NCBI GenBank assembly: GCA_011009095.1
Contig: VTPC01000996.1
Coordinates: 84,344 to 148,343 of the forward strand
Length of the DNA stretch: 64,000 bases
Direction of reading: 5' to 3'
Source of the DNA: Ignelater luminosus
Taxonomy: Eukaryota; Arthropoda; Insecta; Coleoptera; Elateridae
Shown: positions 13,088 to 25,400 of the stretch, piece after piece
Numbering within the stretch: the first letter of the stretch is position 1
How the letters are laid out: each line of letters opens with the position of its first letter
The notes under the pieces: generated by a model
Database searches by the model: none
Told to the model about the DNA's origin: nothing
What the model saw: only the letters and a program-made list of their open reading frames with translations
Translations under genes and position numbers: made by a program

Positions 13088-13340
13088 CTATAGAAGCTGA
13101 GGCTCTTCTGAAGAAGTTTCAGCGTTGAAAGACTGTGGAAGATTCTGCTCATTTTCGTCATTTAACTCATAGACTTCATCATCCTCAGTTTTATTTCTTT
13201 CTCTAGGAGCTAGATACCTGTTAGACATGGTTGTTTCTCGACCGTCTGATAACCTTACAAATGAATAACTTGGATTAGCCTCCAATAATTCAACTTGATC
13301 TACCAGTGGGTCATATTTTTCGGTATTATAACCACCATTT
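13088..13340 (-). pseudogene. Short acidic reading frame, possibly the tail of a gypsy-like Pol fossil
   Basis: An open frame on the - strand ends at 13088 and includes VELLEANPSYSFVRLSDGRE followed by LAPRERN and an acidic C terminus. This resembles the C-terminal tail found after the integrase in some gypsy-type LTR retrotransposons of insects. That is an inference from pattern memory only. No LTR, reverse transcriptase or integrase core was seen nearby, so if correct it is a small isolated fossil. It could instead be an unrelated small reading frame. Confidence 0.3.
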
Positions 13341-15391
13341 ATAATTGAACTCAGGGGAAACGTATATTTATGTTGACCTACCTTTCATGGCGTACTATTA
13401 TTTATGGATTTTGTTTACAGACATAGAACATAAACAGGAACTAGTCCTGTCCTGGTTCCATCTATTGGTAAAATACAGGGTGTCCACAAAAGTAATGGGA
13501 CTACGTTTAAAAGGGGGGGGATTTCTAGGGTCAAAATAGGTCAATTGAGCCCAACTTGCAACAAAGAAAATCTCTTCCTTAAGAAGTTAGGGATCTTCAA
13601 AGTTAAGATTTCTATTTTCCACTACAACTCAAAAACTACTGATGTGGTTTTGTTCATTAGGTTCCAATTATTGACACACAAGATGTTTATGTTGGTTTCT
13701 ATGTTACCAATAGTTATTGCTCATAACTTTTCTTTTGCTGGTAGCTTTTTAGAATTTTTTTAACACAAGACCAGATGCGCAATTCAATTCTACAGTAAAA
13801 AGGTATACTTGATTGAAGTTGCTAAAATAAACTATTTTTGAGAAAAACGCATTAGTGTTTCAGTGTCCAGTAATAATTTGTTTTAAATCTTAAATATATC
13901 AAGTGAGATTTGTTTATTTATTGGACCTTCATAATTATTGTTTGTACGTGTTCATCCTATGTGGCCAGATTTAAAGTTCTTAAATTACTTTCTCGAGGTG
14001 TAATTATGCATCCAGAAAGTTTCTTCGATAAACATTTTTGTCTCAGTTTTACATGGAGCTATCCCACCACTTGTTGAGCACCCTGCATGTTGGTATTGTT
14101 AATGCTGGTTTCATAGCTTCTGGAAAACCAGAACTTTCAATACAAAGATTAAAAATATATGTTAATAGAGAACTAATAAAACTATCTTCTTTCTTTATTA
14201 ATTAATTACATAATATACCATTATAAATTAAATGGTTATGTTTTGAATCTTAATTAAAATTTTGCGTGCATATTAGACCATATATTTTTCCAATGCTGCT
14301 TAGAACAAAAAACTCATTATGACCCTTTGTAACAATTACAATACTAATTTAGACCACTCTTAAACCATCTAATTACAGACCTATGGGTAAATACTTGGAA
14401 GAGTTGATTAAAAGAGCATCTGGAACAAGCATAATTTTGTACCATATTCTGGATTCAAATGCAAACCTTTCTTTCTTACCAGTCTTTGACAGTATGGGGC
14501 ACAAAGGACTAATATCCAAACTGATCTCCTTGGAATACTCGAGATATCTCAAGATTTTAATTACTAATATGCTAAACAACAGAAAACTCAGAGTTCCAGC
14601 CCAACAACAATTTTCTAACAAGTTAACTCTAGTGATTAGCTGACTTATTGTTATTGTTTTTATTTGTTGTATGTAAATTATAACATAACACTTTTATAGT
14701 TTTGATTCTTTTAATTTATTTTGATAAAAGATTTTGACAAATAATAAAACATCACCTTTTATATAGTTGCAATAACAATAATTTAATAAATCTGTTTACA
14801 AACACTAATACACAAAGTATACTAACAATGTAATTTGTGGTTTAAAAAATTAATTCCGCTTTATCATTGAAAAGCCTTTAAAGAAAATTATCCAGTGTTT
14901 TATTTTTAAAGCAATTACCAGAGAATAAAGCATGAAAACCATATACCGTAGCCGCTTGATTATATGAACAAGGAAAGTTCACAGAATTGGATTGTTCATG
15001 TTTTCGAATTAAATTGATTCTGCAACCATATTTAATAATTTTAGAATCCATAGAACCTGTAATGTTAAATTTTGTGTGTTCACTTAATTGGATTATTCAT
15101 GTTAAAGAATATTCACTTTACCAAGCGGCTACTGTACTACTTAAATAAATGGAATAAGGAGCTCTTCAAAGGCTAAAGTGTGTTTATTTGTTTGATGCTT
15201 AAGATTGTTTTTCTGGAAGACGCATTCTAACATTAGACAATAAACAACCTTTGCATTTATGGTTTTCCAGTTATCTCTGCAAATAAACAAGGTAATAGCC
15301 TAGAGCAGTAATTCTCAACCAGTGTTCCACAGAACATTAGTGTTCGTGTTCCAACTTTCATTACATACTTGTTATTTTAAAACCAGTTTTA
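13341..15391. other. Intergenic stretch with repeat ends
   Basis: No gene recognised. A TACAGGGTGTCC motif at about 13476 marks one end of a dispersed repeat, and 13376-13420 weakly resembles 55890-55950. The open frames on both strands at 14373-14643 have no recognisable product. Confidence 0.4.
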
Positions 15392-15767
15392 CCCTCTTAT
15401 TCTGTAACCTATGACAGCACTGTTACATACATACATTTGAAAATTTTTTAAAACTGTTGCTCGAATTCAGTAACAAAACGGAGTTTGTTGTGGTTATGCT
15501 TTGCATTCCCAGATGTTTTGTATTTACTAGAACATATTTTTATTCAGTATCTGACAACACTTGGCTTATCATGACAATCCACATAATAGATTTCCCAATG
15601 TTATTATACTACTCTACTTAAAAACATCATCATTGCTGTTACATTACAGAAACAGTAACATACAACTTACTGAATAGCATTTCCGAGCATCTGTTACAAA
15701 TTCATATTATGTAACATATCATTACATTACATACTGTCATGAAACATAACATTACAGAATAAGGGGG
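15392..15767. mobile_element. PIF/Harbinger-type MITE with TTA target duplication
   Basis: The ends are inverted repeats, CCCTCTTATTCTGTAA at 15392-15407 and its complement at 15752-15767 with one mismatch. TTA flanks both sides (15389-15391 and 15768-15770). A 3-bp TTA/TAA duplication is the hallmark of the PIF/Harbinger superfamily. The 376-bp element has no coding capacity. Part of it (15456-15509) recurs at 4333-4386. Confidence 0.75.
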
Positions 15768-16021
15768 TTAGTCAGGTTTTACTGGTGTTTCCATGGTCCC
15801 ACAAGAAAAAACAAAAGTAAAGCAAAAACATGAAAGCGCCAGTGACTGTGAATATGGGTCCTAATGTTCAAATTCTGAACTTCAAAATCCACTCATCTTC
15901 AAAAAAAGAATAGCGTGCAACCAGAAATTATGCACGTACAGTGCCTGCAAATAAAAGCATTGCACCACATAGGTTCTAAATTTACCCTTTGTAAATCTGC
16001 CTTTCAGTTTAAGTAAAACTA

Positions 16022-16273
16022 TTAAACAGTAAAGCCATAAATAACTTCAAATCTTATTAGAACCGATGTATCATCAGACAAGTATGCCCCACTTTTATTT
16101 ACCGCCACTGTACATTGATCTTCATAACCACGGACATCAAATTTTATGTGATAAGGGGGATTTGATTCAGAAATAAGATCTCGATAGTGAAAAACGATAC
16201 ATGTGATGTATTTGTATGTTTTTTCTTTAAAGATGAGTGTATAATCAACAACCCTGTATAACATGCATCCCAT
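16022..16273 (-). CDS. Small unidentified open frame downstream of Rrp6
   Basis: An 83-codon frame on the - strand contains HIKFDVRGYEDQCTVAVNKS. I do not recognise it. It lies 139 bases beyond the Rrp6 stop, so it may simply be Rrp6 3' UTR, or part of an old repeat. No splice context or family supports it as a gene. Confidence 0.15.
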   Translation of the reverse strand: MGCMLYRVVDYTLIFKEKTYKYITCIVFHYRDLISESNPPYHIKFDVRGYEDQCTVAVNKSGAYLSDDTSVLIRFEVIYGFTV

Positions 16274-16411
16274 TTAACAGAGATAAAAATTCAAAAAGCT
16301 AATTAATAAAACAAATTATTAGAAAAAACAAGAAATATAATATAATCTCTTAAACATGCTAATATTCTTTTATACATGTCATCATCTCGTATGGAAAAAA
16401 TAGTCCTGAAT

Positions 16412-19400
16412 TCAATTAGTATGTCTGTCAAATGTCATCGATCTATTATTTGAATTTTTGTTAAACTTCTTATTCTTATTCTGCAACAAAAAGAAACGGA
16501 TAACAACTATACTTCATCTACATAAAATAAAAGCTTACTTTCGCTTTAAACTGTGCTTTTATATTTTGTTTTTTATTTGCAGAACCAGCATTTCCTTGAA
16601 ACTGTTGAAAATTAACTGATGAATAATCAAAAGGTGTAAAAGTATCTTTCTGGTTTTGATTACTATTAGGCTGTATATTTTTGGCTTGCTGCTTTTGTGC
16701 TTTCTTCTTATACCACTCTCGTTTCCTTTGCTTATTATTTGATCTATTATTTCTGTTACCTCCAGATTGAGGATGCCAGTTGCTTGGCTGATTTGATTGC
16801 TCTAAATGACCATGAAAACTGGTATTCTGTGGAAACTCTTCCTTACCCTGTGATTGATTAAACTGCCTATTATCTCTTTGTTGCCTTTTATTATTCTTCC
16901 CTTTCTTGAACCATTTTGTTCTAGGAACAGGAGTATGCATTTCATTATGTGGAATATTATGATCAGGGTGAAGCTCTAGCATATCGTCTGTTTCAAGTTC
17001 ATTTCTCTTTCGTTTTTTTGATCCACCCATAGATACAAGAGTTTCTGAAAATACAATATTTTCAGGTAACATCTCTTTAGGTTGCTCACTTTCAGTGCTA
17101 GTTTCAGGCTTTTTTTGTGGTATTTCTTTGGATAATTTTACAAAATGTGCATGAAGCTAAAATTGTGATAAACATACATCGTTTTAATAACATACAAGCA
17201 TTTTTAAAACAACTTACAGCTGCTATTCGGTCTTCATTGCTTTTCTCATCATGCTTCTTTTCCATCGCAGTTTCTTTCCCATTTGCAGCTTTTTCTTCTT
17301 CCGCTTGAATAAATGGCTTTACAAGTTTATATCGTTCATATGGTGCCAAAAATGTTAACTTCTTCAATTTTAGAACAGCTTCAGTTTCAGTCTGGAAATT
17401 TATTTGCTAGAATGAACAAACACTGAAACATGAAAGAAACTAAAGTGGAGCCGCTGAAGGTGCAAACGAACCATGCTGGAAATGCTTGAGCAGGTGATTC
17501 TATTTGTTATTCTAAAAGTTTTCAAGGTTTGCTTTTAATTTTATTAAAACTTTCACTTTAGAATAATTTGTACCTAATTTATTCTTAAATTTTAATTTTC
17601 TGAGCTAAATCTATCAATAATATACAAGTGAGAACAGATAATGAAAACTACAAGCTTTGAAAGACAGCCGTGGCATTACATTGTGACTATATCTTGGCGG
17701 CTCCACTCCTTATTTACCTCATCATCCGTATTGTCTGGCGTATTAAAGACAGAATACATAGATCTTGTTTTTTCTAATTTGCTTTCAGTATTAGATTCCA
17801 CAGCAACATTTTTGCTTTTATTTTCATTTGTTAATATATCACCCAACAATATAGGAAGATCATCTCTAAATTCGGGCATTTTTGATAAATCATGTTGGCA
17901 ATTTAGTGGACTATCTATATTTATTTTAGTAAATTGTAATGTACTTCCTCTGCTTCTATTATCTTCTTTCAATATAGGCTGATAATTACAGACATTTCAA
18001 GATTTTTCTTTAAAAAAAAAAGAAAACAAATATGTACCTTTATAGATGACTGTTCTCTAGCCTGCAGAATTATTCTATGTAATTCTAATAGATTAGATCG
18101 TACTAATGGAGGTATAGGATTGCAACACGCTAGAATACCTTGCATTTCTCTAGGAAGTGCTTCAGATATTTGTAGTAACATATGGTTTGGTAATACATAA
18201 CTAAAATAAAAAGTAAGATTTAACAATCATAATTCTTTGGATAATTAAAAATAGCTGGAAAATATGTGTAAAAAAGATCTATTCTTAACATTCTTGATGA
18301 CCTGCAATCCCAATTGTAGGACATTAACAAGTGCAAGTGAAGTTTGCTTTTATTCTATTTTTCAGACTAGAGATGGTTCTAAATCAGTACACAATTATGT
18401 TTGTCACCCTGGCTTTTCTAGTTACAATCGAGGCTCTAAATAATATCACTGTGTAGTTGACAGTGTCATCATATCACATGATGTAGGTTATGTATGTAAA
18501 TTGTCAATTATATCCAAAAGGTGTTTCAGAAAAAATTCCACTTTAAGAAAATTAATGTATAAAGATATTCTGATATGTTAATTTTCTTAAAATGCAATTT
18601 GTACTTAAACATCTTTTGAATATAATTGACAATTTACATACATAACCTACATCATCTGATGTGATGACATTGTCAACTTGACAGTGGCATTATATAGAAC
18701 CTCGATCAAGAATAAATACGTTACACAAACAAGAAGTGACACTGGACATAAACCAATGATATTGTTTTAGTGCGCATGTCTACTGAGCTACAAAATGTTA
18801 AAATAAGTATTAATGATTCTAACCTCATTAATTCTACCGCATGCTTTTATTGGGTTGTGTTCCATTCTCTTTAGAAGTTAGACAGTACATTTTTGTGGTG
18901 TTTTGTGTTCATTACAGATGATATAGAGGAAATGAGTAAGCGAATTTCGCAATGTGCTGTTGTTAGTCTTTATAGATTTCCTAAAGAAGACATAAATAGG
19001 TAAATAAAGTTCACAATAATAAAGAATTCAGGCAGACTTTACAATTATAGTATTACAGATGCATTCAGTGGTTAAGCCAATGTGAAAGGCTGGATCTACT
19101 TAATAAGAACATTATTTTTATAAAAATTTAAGTGTGCGGCAAGCATTATGAGCATACGTTTTTAAACGTCCATATGCATGCATGCAAAACCAACACTTTA
19201 CCTCCCTGAAATGTGTTTAAACGAAATTGTGGTTATAAAAACATATCAGTCTGCTTAATGCTACTTTATTTAGCATTTCTCAAGAGGTCAACAAAAAAAA
19301 TAGCTGTTCTAAGACTTAGTTCCCAACTTTAAAGGTGTCAGTTCTTGATGAGGTTTTAAGGTATCTTATTTACAAATGAATAAGCGCAATTGAAATTTTT

Positions 19401-22400
19401 AATAAAATTGCTTTTAGTATGGATTCACAAAAATCTCCTTTACTGTTACCTGAAAACACTCAAACACCCCAGGCATGCAGTGCTAATATTACAAGAAAAA
19501 ATAAACTTTGATGAATATTAAAACTAGAGAGGGAAAATAAACCCTTACTGTCGTCTAGGGCATCACCATTGAAAACAGAGGTAACAGCAGATGGATTCAA
19601 GGAGTTATGTGCAAAATTTCTCCCAGAAAATGCAGTTGCAATAGTAAAGGCACAAGTAGATTTGAAAAATAAATCACCCACAGGTAAAAGGTACACCGAA
19701 GATTAAGGTATGGAATGAAAGTAAATGAACAAAATTCATTTTAGAATAACACTGTTGAAACATATGAAATCTTGCTACACTTGCAAGGTATTTGTTTTGA
19801 CAACTTAATTGTTAATAAAACACTTAGTTACGAATTTGTCGTCATTATGAAATCGTCTGAACAAGAAATGTTATGTAAACAGGTTTATAAAATGCTCGGA
19901 TGGGTAGATAAGAAGCTAGTGGTGAAGTATTTTTTAAAGGAAAACATTGGATGGTCGACAATTTACTGTATAGTTAAATGGTTCGAGAATATTAAGCTGT
20001 GGAATAGTAGAAAGAAAACGGAACATCCACCAAAATTAGGACCGCAAGAGGTAAAAAAGTTACAATCTCTTGTAAAAGAGAAAACTGATGCAAGTACCTA
20101 AAGATTATCAAGAAAATTGAATGTTTCACAAACCACTATTGTTCGGAATTTGGAAAAAATGAACTTAAATACTGCAAACGAGTAGATGTGCCAAATTATT
20201 CAGCAAAACAAGTTGCTGGTATCCCTCGACAGTACCGATTACTTCGTCAAAATGTTAGTGATGGGCAATGAAAAGTACTTTACTTTTTCTTGTTCTTCGT
20301 TAAATGAAAACTGTGACTTTTATACGGATAATGTTAAAGACATGCCAGAAGACATTAAATACACCCAGAAAACAAAGTTCTAACCAAAAGTTTTAGTGTG
20401 GGCTGCGGTATCTGAGGTGATATCAAACCTCTTCATTGAATCATCAAAAAACGGATACGTATATCAAAAAAACAACACTCAAGAAACCAAATCCTATTCT
20501 GGCCTGATCTGGCATCCTACCATTGTACACAATAAACGTTTGAGTGGTTGGAGAAGCAAAATATCGATTTCGTACCAAAAAAGGCGAACCCACCTAATGT
20601 CCCAGCAGCTTGTCCCATTGAACATTTCTGGGCACTTTTTGGCTAAAGAAGTATACAAGGACAAGTGGACAGCTAAAACTAAGGATCAGATTGTGAATAG
20701 GATTAATTACTGATCCAAGAAAGTTAACATTCTGACAGTCCAGAAGATGTTGCGAAGTGTAAAACAAAAATTAAGAATTATTGAGGAAAAAGGTGCCGAT
20801 ACTCCATATTAATTTCGTTTTTTTTTGTATATTTAATGTAAAAATTATAAATGAATAAAAAGTTTTGTTCATGAAAACTTAATTGTTAGTTTGTCTATTT
20901 ACTTTTGTTCCATACCTTGTAAACAATTTGCACTGAAGCTGCATTTTACAAGTCCCAAGGCTTATAAATTTCTTAAAAAAACGACTAATTAGGTATTAGA
21001 AGTCTTTAAAGAAGAACCCAAAACATGGATTTTAAACCAGGTTTTAATGATTTTGTATTATTTGCTGCTTTGAAACTAAAATTAAGTAGTATGAGTGAGA
21101 AAGAAAAATGTTGCACAATTTGTATTAATGAAATGTCTCTCAAATCTGCACTATTTTATGCCAGCAGGGACAGAATTATTAGGTTCCATAATGAAGATGA
21201 TGGAAATAAATTTTTACCTCCACAATCTGTCATGGTTATTATGATTATAGGCATATACAAAAACTTTAAACAACCTCTTTATTAATTTTCTTACAACCAT
21301 GTGCAAAGGTGAAACATTAAAATCCATTACTTTCAATTGCATAGAAAAGTTACAAATAGAATCTGGTGCTAATGTAAGAGCCGTTGTAAGTGACCAAGGA
21401 ACTAACTTCAGAGAGTTGGTGAAAAGTCTAGGGATATCTGCTGAGAAACCCTATTTCATTGTAAATGAAAAGAAAATTTACTATTTCTACGATGTATCTC
21501 AAGTCGGTAGGAAATAATTGATTGCAATATGACATAACTTTAAAGATAATGAAATGGCCTCATGGAAACACATCAAAGCCTTCTACAGGTCATATGAGTG
21601 TAAATCACTATGACTGGCTCCTAAATTAATACTATGCATATAAATCCAAATATGCCGTGCAAGTTTTTAGTAAGTCAGTCGCAGTTGGTCTGTCAACATA
21701 AGTGAGCTACCTGCAGAAGCTGCAGGAACAGCTGAATTTCTGGAAAGACTCAATAAATTATTTGATTTATTTAATTTCTCCAAATATAGAAATGCCAAAC
21801 AATACAATTTGGCATTTATGGGAGCCAATTATTAACGAACATTCTTACAAGAAACGACAGATTTAATACAATTTATTAAGGTATTTCACAACAACAAAAA
21901 AATTATGAATAGAATTGCTTGCTTTAAGGGTTGGCTTGTAACAATTAACTCTTTGAGATCTCTGTAGGTAGATCCAAAAAATGAAAAACATTCTTTCTTA
22001 TTTACGAGGTAACTGAACCAGGACGGTTTGGAGAATTGCTTTGACACGATTAGGAGCCAAGGAGTAACAGCACCAATCCAACACTGCAAAAATTTGCAGG
22101 TACTTTTAAAAGGAGTTTTGCATTAAATTATTTACAACATAGTGAAAGTGCAAACTGCATTGAAAATTTCGATGAAATATTAAGTATACTAAATCAAAAT
22201 GCTTTGCTGTCATTTATTTCAGGGCAAGAAGCACCAGCAGCAAATACTACAATAACTGATGAACTTACTTTTCATTTTAACAATTTTAGAAATGTGGATC
22301 TTCTTACTGAAAAAGCTCTTTCATATGTTTGTGGCTACTTATACAGTGTGTCCACATTTCGATGCTCAGTCAGTTTTTTCTAGTCCTTTCTATAACTGCG

Positions 22401-25400
22401 CTGTAACTCCAAGTTGAATTTTTAAATGGATCATTCAAGAAATTCAACTTTAAGTTACTACACAGTTATGGAAAGAACTAGAAAACGACTGGCGGCATTG
22501 AATTCTATGTTAAATAGTGTCTCAACAATGCTAAAATTATTTTCTAGTAGCTTCGAAAATAAAGGAGTTACAGCAAATTGAAGAAATCGGCCATTTTTCA
22601 CTTTTTCTCCCTAGAGAAAAAACAAAAGATGGCAGCTTATTTCTGGCAACGGTAATGAAATAAGCATGAAAAAAGAGGCCACAAGTGCCTCAGCCATTTT
22701 CACTTATCTGCGCTAGTAAGAAAGTTACCCATTTAATCCCATCGAAATTGGACCACATTGTACTGTTAAATTGTAAAAAAATAACACATTAGAACAGCAA
22801 AACCATTGGTTTAATAAGAAAGCTTACAATAATTGCTCAAAATCTCCTCCGTCATGTTCTAAACAATAGGCTAAACGATTATAAAATGCTTGCACGGAAT
22901 TTATTAAAGTAGAATCTAATTCGTTACAGGCATTGAGAATACGAATTCTTAAAGCGTCTGCATTCTGTATTGGAACATTGTTATAAATTTTAGATTTAAG
23001 ATACTCTCAAAGAAAGAAATGTTTCATAAAGAAAACATGCGACTGGTGCTATGAAATGCGGTGTTCAGGTTCAGTATTTGTGGCAGGAAGTATTTGTGGA
23101 GGAGTACCTGTTGCAAAAAGAAAGGAAAAGGATAAGAATTAAAATGGATAAAGAAGTATTAGGTACAAACGATAGTTTTAGGAATTTACTGAGCCATTCA
23201 AAGAAAACGATGCTTCATTTGTGAAAACTATTTTTTGTAAAATGTTTTCACTTTCAATAACAAATTAAAGTTTCACAAAAATCTGTTCATTTAATGTAAA
23301 GCTGTTGGTGATTGGAAAATTTGTAAGATTTGTATTTGTACTTTTCAATGTCTTAAAAGCAGAAGTTTAGGTCTCTCAGGATAGTTAACAGCAAACAAAT
23401 TACGGACTTGTCTCTGTTATTGTTTTTATCCCAATTTAAAATTACTTATTTTCTCTTCTTTATAATACATTATTTCAAAATTAAGACACAAACTTCAAGC
23501 GCTTAAATGAAACTTTTACATTTGTTATTTGACATTAACAAATGAAAAATTCATTTGTGTTCATTTGTTTTGTCAAAGGTTGCTTGCATACTCTGCAATA
23601 AATAATGTTTTTTTTTTTTAAATTGAACATAGGGATTTGCATATTCAGAAATAAAAAACATCACTGTATATCATTTTAACTCTTTGCACTTTTATAGTCT
23701 TATAATCAGGATTCCAGGTGACAGCCAGTAGAGAAAATAAATACTGCATATAGAATGAATATTAAAGGTTCAAAATGCACATTTTAACTATTTTAACTAC
23801 TTAATTAGAAAATGAATAATAAATACTTATTTCATAATTGGATATTATTACAGTTGAATGTTGATAACTAAAACTTGAATTATACACAAAATGCACCTCT
23901 TCGAAATTATCACACAGATATAAGACATGCTTAATAAAAATTAAAGTACTTGTTAATAAGAATTAAAAAATTAAAATAGATATAGGGTGTTCCATTAAAA
24001 AAAAATAGAAATACAGACACTTGAAATTGTCTGAGTTTGTGTATTAATTATGGACATCCTGTATATTAATATGTAGCTCTGATGATATTATAAGGTAAAA
24101 CTATGTCTGTTCTAAGCTCTTTTAAAATTGAATTCGAATTTATTTTAGAATAATTGAAATATTACCAGTTTCCTTAAACAATGTAAATCTCAAACTTTTC
24201 AGAAAATAATAAAAAACTCGTAAATTAATAAAGTTAGAGATACATTACCTTATATCTTTTTTGTTCAAAATTTAATAATAAATTCAAAAATGCAATAATA
24301 TATAGGGTGTTCTATTTAAAACAGCAAAGTTGATTTTCTTACTGATGTTACGGAACATCCTGTGTAACTGTAAATATTTTAGGTTGTAGATTGAACGCAA
24401 TGCTACAACTTTGGTGCAAGACATTTTTTTCTGTTTATCACGGTTTATTGGCTATCGAAGAACGCACTACCGATGAAACGCCCTGTATATTCCTTCAAAA
24501 TATTGAAATTATTTACTCTTATTCTACTTCTTGCTGTGTTTTAAAAAGTCCTATAAAACAATAAAATGAGTAATTCTGTCATTTTTAAAGGATATATCAA
24601 AAGATAGAGGCGCATTTTGTATATAATCCGAGCTTTTTTGATAACTTCAACTTGAAGGTAAAGGAAGAACATATTAAGTAATTACAGTTTCAACTAATCA
24701 AGGTATTTTTTCATGAACATCCACAAAAGATATATTGGTCATTTGCAATGACTTTGAGTAATCTAAGCCTTCAAGTTATTGAAGTCGGAGACATCAAGGT
24801 TCAACTGTATTAATGAAACATTTACCCAGTGCTTTCGTCTTCAGTTCTGGCAATATTATTTCTCCAACTGTACAGTTCTTTTAAAGCATACATTTGCCTG
24901 TTGTCGAACATTCTTTTACACTTACGATAAAAATCTAAATGGCTGTCTTCTCTTAATATAGGTTTTATATACCGCTAGAAAAATAATACATTTATAGAAA
25001 TTACAATAATTTTAAAAACCTTTTCTAAAACTTACCTTTTGACATATTTGAGTACTTTGCTGTATAACTGACTTCAAGATATTATCGCTTCCATTGCCTT
25101 TTTTAAGTAATTCATTCTTTAACATTTGGTAAATATATATTAAGTAATGAGTATCCACCCTTGCGTAAGTCTTAAGTTCATGTGGTAAAGGCCTAGAAAG
25201 AAAAATTCGTTCGCTTTGAGAAGCAAGCACGATACACACACACTGGTATGCCGAATAGGTAGTTGAGATTCATCTAGTGGCGTGCATGACATGTGAAGCA
25301 ACACATGTTTCCCTTTCCATATTTTTCTGTTAATGGCTTGTTGAAAAGATTTCTGTTAGATTGTTTAATTTTATTATTCTGTAAAGTTCTTTTTGAATGA

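Larger units (their letters stand above)
22346..24825. other. Remainder of Rrp6 intron 7: hairpin and small repeat elements
   Basis: TACAGTGTGTCC at 22344 begins an element that interrupts the P-like transposon. A hairpin lies at 22367-22420 paired with 22441-22491. Two tiny elements with TATAGGGTGTTC-type ends lie at 23981-24064 and 24301-24366. The rest is AT-rich with no recognised gene. Confidence 0.5.

Noticed and set aside
13376-13430. Similarity to 55890-55950
   Set aside because: Shared words are short and AT-rich; too weak to define a repeat by eye.
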